Origin: Mitsuaria sp. WAJ17
Lineage (GTDB): Bacteria; Pseudomonadota; Gammaproteobacteria; Burkholderiales; Burkholderiaceae_C
Length of the DNA stretch: 64,000 bases
Direction: 5' to 3'
NCBI RefSeq assembly: GCF_014174515.1
Contig: NZ_JACJUG010000014.1
Coordinates: 86,332 to 150,331, forward strand
The notes beneath the pieces were generated by a model. That model was not told where the DNA came from. It did not search any database and saw only the letters and a list, made by a program, of their open reading frames with translations. Below, piece by piece: positions 33,440-40,484 of the stretch. How positions within the stretch are numbered: position 1 is the first letter of the stretch; each line of letters starts with the position of its first letter. The position numbers and the translations under genes are program-made.

Positions 33440-35584
33440 TCAGGCAAAGAAACCCTGCAGATACCAGTGCATCGTGGAATCCGGATCTCCCTGGGCGTTC
33501 TGCGCATCCAGGGTGTCCGGGGCGAGCTTGCCGAAGCCAGGCGCGGCCGCCCGCGAGGTCAGGGCCAGGCCTCTACGCGCACGAAAAATCCACAGCAGCT
33601 GGCCCTGGGGGTTGCGGGCCAGGTAGTAGTCCCGCTGCACCTGAGGAGCAGGGCTGCCGTGCTCATGAGGCAGGACCTGGCCCGGCCAACCCCACCAGCC
33701 ACTCTCGACCCGTTGCGGGCCCAGCAGCAGCTGCAACTCTCCTTGGTAGAAGGGACGTTCGTGCGGGCTCGGCAGGCGCAAGGGGGGCTCCAGCAGCCAA
33801 CTGGGCTGCGGGCCCGGCCAGGCGGCCGCCTGGCTGCCCATGCTGCCCATGCTGCCCATGCTGCCCATGGCGGCGCCCCTGCCAGGCGATGCCGTTCGGT
33901 CCGCCCAGGCCTCCTGGCCTGGGTCTCCTGGGGCCGTGGTGTCCCCGCCCCAGGAGACCCAGGTCTGCATGGCTTCGGGCCTGGCATCGGCCTGAAGCCG
34001 GCTCTGACAGACCTGGGCCGGTCCCAGTCGCACGGCGCAGCGCTGCAGCAGCAGACTCAGGGGCTCGCGGGCAGGGGCGCGGGCGTGCTCGTCCAGGCGC
34101 AGGGCGTCGTTGGGCGGTTGCAGGGGCTCGATGCGATCCACCCACAGCCGCAATTCCGCCACAGGGGCAGGCAGGGACAGCCGGGCCAGATGCTCACGAA
34201 GAAGACCTTGCAGATGCTCAAAGCTGCGGGTGAGCTCGGCGCTGCGCAGGAGCAGCTCGCCACCGGGTGGGCAGTCGCGGGCCCGCATGGCGTCGTGCTG
34301 CCAGCCCAGGCGCAGGCTGCTCAGACCGGCATGATGACCGCTGAGCCAGGCGCAGCAGCTGCGCAGCAGGCTTTCGGCATGCGGCATCAGGGCAGGGGCA
34401 TCGTCCAGGCGCCAGGGCAGCTCCAGCCGGGCCTCAAAACGTTCGGGCAGCCGGACCCAGTCATGGGCCTGCTGCAGATCGCCATAGGCTCGGTCCAAGG
34501 CCAGCAGCAGCTCGGCCCCGAAGCGCCGCGCCAGACCAGCCCGAGGCAGGCGCCGGACATCTCCCAGGCGCCGGCATCCCAGCCGAGCCAGCATGGGCGA
34601 CTGGGCTTGCACGGCGCTGAGGCAGGTCAGGGGCAGGGCATCCAGCAAAGGATGCAGCGGGCGCGTCAGGCCATTGCGTCGTCCGCCGCGCAGCAGGGCC
34701 AGGGCGGCGATGGCGTTGGGCGCCCAGGCCATGGCGGGAGGAGCGGCGGGCGCGGGGATGGAGGTGCTGGAGGTGCTGGAGGTGCTGGAGGTGCTGGAGC
34801 TGGCGGGCAGCAAACCCAGGGCGCGTCCCTCACGCTGGATGCGCTCATGCAGGCTTCGCAGGCCGCCAAACAGGCGCAGGCAGCTGGACACCTCCAGCAG
34901 CACCGCCTCTTCCAACAGACAGACCCTGGGGGTGAACTGCAGGGCCCACCAGGCCAGTTGCTGCTGAGGGCTGGGCTGGCCCGAACCGGCCTGCGCGGTA
35001 TCAGCCCGTTGAGAGCCGGTCTGCGGGGCGTCCATCTGCGTGGTATCGGTCTGGGGGCGCAGGGCCAGCCAATGTGGGGCGATCGAGGCCGGCGCCGCAT
35101 GAGGGCGGGACATCAACTCGGGGGTGATCACCCCGGGGCTGATCACCCCGGGGCTGGCGCGCAGGCATTCCTGGGCGCCTCTCTCGCTCTGTGCACCAGG
35201 CGCATCAGGCGCAAGCCCTGGGGAGCAGCCCGGCAAGTGATCCTGCAAATGACTCGGCAAATGACTCGGCAAATGGACCTGCGAGCGGCTCTGCGAGTGG
35301 ACCCGCGAGTGGACCCGCGAGTGGATCGCCAAGCCTTCGCCTCGCGCATCAGCCCCGACCCCTTGAAACTCAATCGGCGAATGGGCAGGCGCCCCATCTG
35401 CACCTTGTGCTTCAGGCAGGGCCCCTTGGCAGTCAACCGGCGCGTGAGCTTGCCCGTGGACGGGCAAGTCCCTGCCTCGTGCATCAGGCCTGCCCCCCTG
35501 GCGCCTGCTCGGCGAAGGGGCCGGTACGCCCTCTGCCTCTGGCGTATCTGGCACGAGCCCCTGGGGGTGGCTCGGCGGGCTCAT
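33440..35584 (-). CDS. imuB: ImuB, Y-family-like mutasome hub with a long disordered N terminus
   Basis: 714 residues, against about 450-520 in the family. ImuB is a non-catalytic Y-family relative that binds the sliding clamp, ImuA and ImuC. Recognisable parts: LAWWALQFTPRVCLLEEAVL and LRLFGG near residue 215, ARLGCRRLGDVRRLPRAGLA, ERFEARLELPWRLDDAPALM, and RPFYQGELQLLLGPQRVESG near the end. The first 157 residues are Pro/His/Gln/Ser-rich repeats with no similarity to a polymerase, and the usual first palm block (80-odd residues) is reduced to about 40. An in-frame ATG at 35113 would skip most of the extension, but the ATGA overlap with imuA at 35581-35584 favours the long form. SST and GSM tandem repeats also occur inside. 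Confidence 0.87.
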   Translation of the reverse strand: MSPPSHPQGLVPDTPEAEGVPAPSPSRRQGGRPDARGRDLPVHGQAHAPVDCQGALPEAQGADGAPAHSPIEFQGVGADARGEGLAIHSRVHSRVHSQSRSQVHLPSHLPSHLQDHLPGCSPGLAPDAPGAQSERGAQECLRASPGVISPGVITPELMSRPHAAPASIAPHWLALRPQTDTTQMDAPQTGSQRADTAQAGSGQPSPQQQLAWWALQFTPRVCLLEEAVLLEVSSCLRLFGGLRSLHERIQREGRALGLLPASSSTSSTSSTSSTSIPAPAAPPAMAWAPNAIAALALLRGGRRNGLTRPLHPLLDALPLTCLSAVQAQSPMLARLGCRRLGDVRRLPRAGLARRFGAELLLALDRAYGDLQQAHDWVRLPERFEARLELPWRLDDAPALMPHAESLLRSCCAWLSGHHAGLSSLRLGWQHDAMRARDCPPGGELLLRSAELTRSFEHLQGLLREHLARLSLPAPVAELRLWVDRIEPLQPPNDALRLDEHARAPAREPLSLLLQRCAVRLGPAQVCQSRLQADARPEAMQTWVSWGGDTTAPGDPGQEAWADRTASPGRGAAMGSMGSMGSMGSQAAAWPGPQPSWLLEPPLRLPSPHERPFYQGELQLLLGPQRVESGWWGWPGQVLPHEHGSPAPQVQRDYYLARNPQGQLLWIFRARRGLALTSRAAAPGFGKLAPDTLDAQNAQGDPDSTMHWYLQGFFA
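33834..33869. repeat. 9-bp repeat x4 in imuB (Gly-Ser-Met)
   Basis: Four exact copies of ctgcccatg, read as (Met-Gly-Ser)n on the coding strand. Lies in a loop of the C-terminal part of ImuB. A multiple of 3, so copy changes keep the frame. Confidence 0.95.
34761..34796. repeat. 9-bp repeat x4 in imuB (Ser-Ser-Thr)
   Basis: Four exact copies of gaggtgctg, read as Ser-Thr-Ser repeats on the coding strand, between the LRSLHERIQREGRALGLLPA segment and the PAPAAPPAMAWAP stretch. Confidence 0.95.
35125..35154. repeat. 15-bp repeat x2 in the imuB N-terminal extension
   Basis: Two exact copies of tgatcaccccggggc, read as the repeated segment SPGVI on the coding strand. Shorter 12-bp repeats (aatgactcggca, gtggacccgcga) follow between about 35235 and 35330. 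Confidence 0.9.
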
Positions 35585-36795
35585 GCTTCCACCTCTGGCA
35601 TCGACGCCCGGGCCAGGGGTGAGAGGCGGCCGGGGGCCTGCTGTGTCCGGGCCGGCTCGCCGGCATGGGCGGGCGGCTGTGGCGGTGCCACGCCCTGGCG
35701 CAAGCGGGCGGGCAGGCTCTGCTCCAGGCGCGGGGGCAGGCTGTGCAACTGCAGGGGCTGGACCATGGCCGGTCCGCGGCGCTTGAGCAGCAGAACCTCC
35801 AGCAGGCCCGGGGCCAGCCCCCGCGAGGCGGCGGGCTGGCTCAGGCGCAGGCGCAGGGGGGCCGCGGAAGACTGGGTTGCAGCACTGTCCGGCCGCATCA
35901 GGAAAATGGGCACGGGGGAGTTCAGGGCCGCGGCCTGCAGGCGCCGGATCTGCTCAGGCTGGGCGTCGTCCAGCCAGGCCAGCACCGCACCGGCGGCCTG
36001 GGACTTGATGGCCTGCTCAGCTGCCCACAAGGCCTGATGCAGCGTCTGCTGAGCCCTCGAATGCCTGAGCGCAGGCGACCCGCGATGCTCCCCCTGCTGT
36101 GAGCGCTGTCGCGATCCCTGCTTCGGTATTCGCTGAGGTACTTGCTGCGATCCCTGCAATGCCGCCAGCCGCTCCCCCAGAGGCAGCTGCTGACGCAGCG
36201 CCTCATGCACCTCTGCATGCGCTCTCCCATGCATGCGGCCCCCATGCATGCGGCCCCCAGGCAGCACCTCATTCAGGCGCTCATATGACTCCAACCGCCC
36301 CTGCGTGCCGATGTCCTCCGGCCCGGGGGTGGCTTTGATCCATACCCACTGCGCTGCTTCCAGGCCCAGGTCGAGCAGACCCGGGCCGTGGGGCATGAAG
36401 GGCGGAGCGATCAGCAGAATGGGAGGCATCGCCGGAGAGCCACCGCCGATGGTCTTGCTGCCCCTTGAGCTGCCGAGGACGGCGCTGTTGCCTGTCGAAC
36501 TGCAGCCCATGGATCCTCCGCTGGTGGCGCCGCCGGAGGGGGGCGCAAAAAGCCGGCGCAGGGCCGGGGCCAGCAGGCGCCACTCGGCATGCTGGCCGGC
36601 AGGCTGAAGGATCTCGCAGAGGGACTGGCTGGGCCAGCCGCCGCCTGGCAACTCGGCGTCCAGGGCCGCAAAACCGCTGCTGAAGACGTGGCTCTGGCAG
36701 CGCCCCAGGCTGCCCGCCTGCCACAGCCGGCCCTCCCGCAGCAGCGGGTGGTCCAGCAGGGCGGTGCGGGGGGAGGCGGGCGGGGCGGCAGACAT
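35581..36795 (-). CDS. imuA: ImuA, RecA-like mutasome accessory protein with an inserted low-complexity region
   Basis: 404 residues, against about 230-280 in the family. ImuA is a RecA/SulA-like partner needed for ImuB/ImuC-dependent mutagenesis. The N terminus has SHVFSSGFAALDAELPGGGW and SLCEILQPAGQHAEWRLLAP; the middle PPILLIAPPFMPHGPGL; the end LWAAEQAIKSQAAGAVLAWL and GLAPGLLEVLLLKRRGPAM. Between VWIKA and LWAAEQA about 95 residues of Gln/Arg/His-rich sequence are inserted, including a doubled GGRMH segment, and about 35 Ser/Gly-rich residues sit before PPILLIAPP. The ATG at 36795 gives the usual family start and lies 18 bp from a LexA box. Its stop overlaps the imuB start (ATGA). Confidence 0.88.
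   Translation of the reverse strand: MSAAPPASPRTALLDHPLLREGRLWQAGSLGRCQSHVFSSGFAALDAELPGGGWPSQSLCEILQPAGQHAEWRLLAPALRRLFAPPSGGATSGGSMGCSSTGNSAVLGSSRGSKTIGGGSPAMPPILLIAPPFMPHGPGLLDLGLEAAQWVWIKATPGPEDIGTQGRLESYERLNEVLPGGRMHGGRMHGRAHAEVHEALRQQLPLGERLAALQGSQQVPQRIPKQGSRQRSQQGEHRGSPALRHSRAQQTLHQALWAAEQAIKSQAAGAVLAWLDDAQPEQIRRLQAAALNSPVPIFLMRPDSAATQSSAAPLRLRLSQPAASRGLAPGLLEVLLLKRRGPAMVQPLQLHSLPPRLEQSLPARLRQGVAPPQPPAHAGEPARTQQAPGRLSPLARASMPEVEA
36226..36255. repeat. 15-bp repeat x2 in imuA
   Basis: Two exact copies of cccatgcatgcggcc, read on the coding strand as the doubled GGRMH segment within the inserted region of ImuA. Confidence 0.95.
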
Positions 36796-36811
36796 GGACA
36801 GGTGCAAACAA

Positions 36812-36831
36812 TACTGTATATAAAAACAGTA
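36812..36831 (-). promoter_or_regulatory. LexA (SOS) box upstream of imuA
   Basis: tactgtatataaaaacagta contains CTGT-n8-ACAG (36814-36829) and agrees almost completely with the gammaproteobacterial SOS box consensus. It lies 18 bp from the imuA start and overlaps A+T-rich sequence with -10-like TATACT and TATATA on the coding strand, so LexA bound here would block transcription. Controls imuA-imuB-imuC. Confidence 0.93.
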
Positions 36832-36897
36832 TAAAAGCTGCTGCCGGGATGTCCAGATGGCCGTGCATGTACGCAAGGCGTACTGACGAGGGCCAAA

Positions 36898-36915
36898 CCC
36901 CCAAGAATTTGGGGG
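36898..36915. promoter_or_regulatory. perfect hairpin between divergent imuA and acetyltransferase genes
   Basis: cccccaa-gaat-ttggggg: 7-bp stem with a 4-base loop, about 85 bp before the acetyltransferase start. It could be an operator or a barrier between the divergent transcripts. No T-tract follows on either strand, so a terminator is less likely. Confidence 0.4.
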
Positions 36916-37000
36916 GTAGAAGTCCTGGGTTGCCCTTCTGGAAAGGGGCAGGCTTGCATAATCAGGGAAAACCCGAAAAGGCTGGAGGGGGACTGAAACC

Positions 37001-37723
37001 ATGACTCAGCCCAAGGATTTTTGCGTGTCCACTGCCGTTCCTGCCGTTACCGCTGCCTGGGCTCCCTCGCCTGTGTCTGCAGCTGCCTCCGTACGCCTCC
37101 TGCCGGAAGGCGGCTTCTCCATGAGCGGCCCGGCTCCCCTGACCTCGATGGGGCCGGCCGAGCGCCTGACCGAGCGGCTCTGGCTGCGCGCCCCCGATGC
37201 GGCCGACCTCCCCGCGCTGCACGAATTCCATGCCGACCCGGCCACCCACCGCTACAACCCGGCCGGCTGCGTGCATGCGCTGGCCGATATGGAGGCCGAA
37301 CTGGAGCGCTGGCTTCTGCACTGGCAGCACCATGGCTTCGGCTACTGGCTGGTCTGCCGGCGTGAGCGCCCGCAGGAGGTGCTGGGCGTGGGCGGCATCA
37401 TGCGCAAGCGCATCGACGGCCAGCAGGCGATGAATCTGCACTTCCGTTTCCGGCCCCAGGCCTGGGGGCAGGGCTATGCGGCCGAGACCTCCTGCGCCGC
37501 CCTGGCTCTGGCTTTCGAGCAGTTGCACGAGGCCGAGGTGCTGTCCGTGGTGCGGCCGGCCAACCATCCCGCGCGCCGAACCCTGGAGCGCGCCGGCCTG
37601 CGCCTCATCGGTGCCTGGGGAGATGTGCCCGGCCAGGCGGCCAGCCTGATCTACGAGATGAACGAGGGCTGCTATCTGGAACAGCGTACCGCCGGACGCT
37701 GCTGCAAGCCTCAGGACCGCTAG
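37001..37723 (+). CDS. GNAT-family (RimJ/RimL-like) N-acetyltransferase
   Basis: 240 residues. The GNAT core begins near residue 55 (ERLTERLWLRAPDAADLPAL) and includes the FEFHADPATHRYNP-type segment, GFGYWLVCRRERPQEVLGVG, LHFRFRPQAWGQGYAAETSC (acetyl-CoA-binding QGYA near residue 160) and ANHPARRTLERAGLRLIGAW. It transfers acetyl from acetyl-CoA to an amine; ribosomal protein N termini or small molecules are the usual substrates. The first 40-50 residues are an extra Ala/Val/Pro-rich stretch; GGAGGGGG upstream of 37001 supports the long start, while ATGs at 37121 and 37148 are alternatives. Confidence 0.85.
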   Translation: MTQPKDFCVSTAVPAVTAAWAPSPVSAAASVRLLPEGGFSMSGPAPLTSMGPAERLTERLWLRAPDAADLPALHEFHADPATHRYNPAGCVHALADMEAELERWLLHWQHHGFGYWLVCRRERPQEVLGVGGIMRKRIDGQQAMNLHFRFRPQAWGQGYAAETSCAALALAFEQLHEAEVLSVVRPANHPARRTLERAGLRLIGAWGDVPGQAASLIYEMNEGCYLEQRTAGRCCKPQDR

Positions 37724-37795
37724 CCTGCCCATGCCGGACAGGCACGAGCACGCAGCCGTGCGGCACACGGCACGATGCCTGCCACCGCAGGCGCC

Positions 37796-37915
37796 CCATC
37801 CTGCCGAGGAGACCCAGAATGAGCTGGGTCGCACCGAGATGCCGGCCCATGACGCCGGCCGCGCGGCCAGCTGCGATGCCGACGACCATCGCCTGCCTGC
37901 GCACGCCCCGCCTCA
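37796..37915 (+). pseudogene. decayed partial copy of the methyltransferase gene 5' end
   Basis: The stretch ccatcctgccgaggagaccc, its atgagc at 37819 and the next 90 bp repeat, imperfectly, the ribosome binding site, start codon and first 40-45 codons of the methyltransferase gene 144 bp downstream. Matching blocks include gacgccggccgcgc (against tacgccggccgcgc) and catcgcctgcctgcgcacgc (against catcgcctatctgcgcacgc). The copy has lost about 24 bp and its frame is no longer protein-like. A remnant of a tandem duplication. Confidence 0.75.
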
Positions 37916-37962
37916 CGAATCACCGGGGCGCACGGGCCCCATCCTGCTGGAGGAGACCAGGA

Positions 37963-38613
37963 ATGAGCCACGCCTCGGCCGAGATGCAGGCCTATTACGC
38001 CGGCCGCGCAGCCTACTACGACGCTGTCTACCTGAAGCCCGAGCGGACCGCAGACATCGCCTATCTGCGCACGCACCTGCCCGAGCGCCTGGGCGGCCGC
38101 ACGCTGCTGGAGATCGCCAGCGGCACCGGCTACTGGACGCAAGACCTGGCCCCCGTGGCGCGGCGCATGGTGGCTACCGACTACACCGCCGAGCCGCTGT
38201 CCTTCGCCCGCCAGCGCCCGGGCGTCGAGGCGGTGCAGTTTGAGCAGGCCGATGCCTACGCGCTGCCCGAGCCGCTGGGTCGATTCGATGCTGCCTTTGC
38301 CGGCCTGTGGTTCTCTCACGTGCCGGTGGAGGCCCGCGAGGCTTTTCTGGCCTCTCTGCACGGTCGGCTGAACGTCGGCGCCCGCGTGATCTGGATAGAC
38401 AACCACGAACGCCAATGCCAGGACTTCCCCATTGTCGAAACCGACGCCCGGGGCAATACCTACCAGCACCGCCCGCTGCGTGATGGCAGCGTGCACCGCG
38501 TGCTGAAGAACTTCCCCACGCAGGAGGCGCTCGAGGCCCTGGTGGCCGGCGTGGCCCGCCGGACCCGCTACCAGCGTCTCGACAATTTCTGGCTTTTCGA
38601 ATACGAGCTGTGA
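37963..38613 (+). CDS. class I SAM-dependent methyltransferase
   Basis: 216 residues. Motif I LLEIASGTGYWT begins near residue 47, followed by ATDYTAEPLSFARQRPG (acidic end of strand 2), QADAYALPEPLGRFDAAFAG (motifs II-III) and ARVIWIDNHERQ. The N terminus AEMQAYYAGRAAYYDAVYLK is typical of the UbiE/Coq5-like small-molecule group. The acceptor is unknown. GGAGGAG lies upstream of the ATG at 37963. Directly before it is a degenerate copy of its own 5' end. Confidence 0.88.
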   Translation: MSHASAEMQAYYAGRAAYYDAVYLKPERTADIAYLRTHLPERLGGRTLLEIASGTGYWTQDLAPVARRMVATDYTAEPLSFARQRPGVEAVQFEQADAYALPEPLGRFDAAFAGLWFSHVPVEAREAFLASLHGRLNVGARVIWIDNHERQCQDFPIVETDARGNTYQHRPLRDGSVHRVLKNFPTQEALEALVAGVARRTRYQRLDNFWLFEYEL

Positions 38614-39537
38614 GCGGGCCTGCCCCTCACCTCGCGTGGCACAAGGACCTCCCCGGCGTGCCGGGCTGAGCTGAGCGGCTCGGGACCGCCAGCCGGAGCC
38701 CTGGAGGACTCATGGCGCTGGATCCATGAACCCGCTGCCTCGTCAGGACGGTCGGGCGTGCGGCATGCCGCATGAACGGGCAGGCCCGGGGTGGAGCCAT
38801 CCGGCGGCCGTGAACGAGCGCTTGCATGGGGAGGTCCCCGCTGGCCATGAGTTTTTGCCGGCGCAGCCTCCTGGCCTACGCCGGGCCTGTATCCTGGCAG
38901 GCCTGGGGTGGCTGCTGTTCAAGCACCTGCAACTCCAGCTTCAGCCCCTCACGGGGTTGAGCTTCCTGCGCCGACATCGCCTGGGGCCTGCTGCTGGTCC
39001 CCCTGCTTGCGGGTCTGACGGCTGCCCGGGGGCACATGCCCGGTCCGCGCCCCGGTCTGTGCCCCTTGCTGGCCCTGCTGCTGCCGGCCTGTATGACGCT
39101 GCTGCACGCTGACATGACGGCCCTTGCCACTGTGAGCTCCCCGCTCAACCGGGACATGATCGGCGAGGCCGCGGTCTGGGTGCGGAATGCCCCCGACATC
39201 ATCCAGTACCGCGCGACCCCGCGCCCCCGGCTGAAGATCCTCCCGAGCGCGGCCGGCCGCGTGTGGCAGTGGTTGAGGCCGGATCCCGGGCGCGAGCCGC
39301 CCTGCCTGCGCCGGATTCCGGCGGTCTGGGCGGACGCCAGCCTGACGATCGGGCTGTCGATGGCGAGGTGCTGCCCTGTGCGCGCTGCCAGGGGGCTCCG
39401 TGCGCGTGAAGGCCCTGCGCCTGGAGACCATGTGTCGCCTGTGTATTCGGCGATATTTGACGCTCAGTTGGTGAGTTCGTGTGTTGTCTCAGCATTTCGA
39501 TCGGTCAGCCCGCGGGCAAGCCATGGCCGCTGCCAGA
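38614..39537. other. gene-poor region with a possible membrane-protein remnant
   Basis: No intact gene is supported in these 920 bp. On the plus strand a frame from 38961 reads two hydrophobic segments (IAWGLLLVPLLAGLTAARG and LCPLLALLLPACMTLLHAD) but has a stop just before it (38958) and no start with a ribosome binding site. The preceding part in another frame (CILAGLGWLLFKH) is also hydrophobic. A frameshifted membrane-protein remnant is possible. The distal part (39240-39537) looks non-coding. Confidence 0.4.
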
Positions 39538-40287
39538 TCAGGGCCGGTAGCGCCGCAGGCCGTCGAGGTCCAGCACGCGCAGTCCGCCGTAGTCCACGGC
39601 GATCAGCCGGGCCTCCTGCAGGTGCTTCAAGGCCTCGTTGACCCGCTGGCGCGAGAGGCCCACCAGCCGCGCCAGCTCCTGCTGGGTGATGCGCAGCATG
39701 CCCCCCACGCCGGGGTAGAGCAGGGGATTGAAGAGGGCAGCCAGGTTGCGGGCCACGCGCAGGTCGGGGTCGGAGATGCGGTCGATCTCGCGGGCCGCGA
39801 TGAACTGCCCCAGGCGCTCGTTGAGCTGGTTCAGCACGAAGCGGTTGAACTCCAGGCTGGTCTCGAGCAGGGTGTGAAAGGTCTCGATGGGAAGTCCCGC
39901 CACCGTGCTCTTGCGCAGGGCCTGGATGTTGTAGCGGTAGACCTCGCGCTTGAGCAGGGTGCCCTCGCCGAACCAGCCGCCAGGCGGCACGCCGGTGAAA
40001 GTGATGGCCTGCGCGGCGGCGTCGTCATTGCTCATCTTCAGCAGGCCATCGACCACGCCGAACCAGAAGTTGGCCGGCTTGCCGATGCGGCAGACCCGCT
40101 CGCCCACCTCGGCCTCGCCGATCTGCAACTGGGCGATGGCCAGTTGGCGGTGCGCCTCGTCCAGCACACGCAGCCAGGGGATGGCCGCCAGTTCGCTGGC
40201 GCTGGCGGCGCGGGCTCGCTGGCGCAGGGTCAGGTGTTGCGGGAGGGTGGCCGGCGGGGGCAGTTCGTGCAAGGGGCTGGTGCGCAT
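39538..40287 (-). CDS. Crp/Fnr-family transcriptional regulator
   Basis: 249 residues. An N-terminal cyclic-nucleotide-binding-like beta roll (GERVCRIGKPANFWFGVVDG, PPGGWFGEGTLL), a long dimer helix, and a C-terminal Crp helix-turn-helix (RITQQELARLVGLSRQRVNE, LKHLQEARLIAVDYGG). The effector is unknown; residues typical of cAMP binding are not obvious. The ATG at 40287 is chosen by alignment with family starts; an in-frame ATG at 40314 is also possible. It is divergent from the acyl-CoA ligase/ABC operon, with a perfect palindrome in between, so it most likely regulates that operon. Confidence 0.85.
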   Translation of the reverse strand: MRTSPLHELPPPATLPQHLTLRQRARAASASELAAIPWLRVLDEAHRQLAIAQLQIGEAEVGERVCRIGKPANFWFGVVDGLLKMSNDDAAAQAITFTGVPPGGWFGEGTLLKREVYRYNIQALRKSTVAGLPIETFHTLLETSLEFNRFVLNQLNERLGQFIAAREIDRISDPDLRVARNLAALFNPLLYPGVGGMLRITQQELARLVGLSRQRVNEALKHLQEARLIAVDYGGLRVLDLDGLRRYRP

Positions 40288-40379
40288 GATTCCGTATTCA
40301 GCGCCGCTGCACATGACAGGAGCCTGACGAGACCGTGTTCCGTAACCCCGGGAAAACGCCGGGTCTGATTTCCCGAAAA

Positions 40380-40395
40380 TGTCGTTCCAACGACA
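40380..40395. promoter_or_regulatory. candidate operator of the Crp-type regulator
   Basis: tgtcgtt-cc-aacgaca is a perfect 7-2-7 palindrome in the 197-bp region between the divergent regulator and ligase genes. The TGTcg...cgACA ends resemble Crp/Fnr half-sites. It lies 89 bp upstream of the ligase start. Confidence 0.6.
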
Positions 40396-40484
40396 ACACG
40401 GCGTCAAAGTAAAGGTCTAGCATTGCTGCCAACAAAGTCGGGCGAGCGCCATCCAGGCGACGACCCGGATACCAGGAGACAAAG

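Noticed and set aside
28940..36037. A 2365-codon open frame on the plus strand, antisense to imuC and imuB.
   Set aside because: No ribosome binding site, no domain; long antisense frames are expected in GC-rich coding DNA with this codon use.
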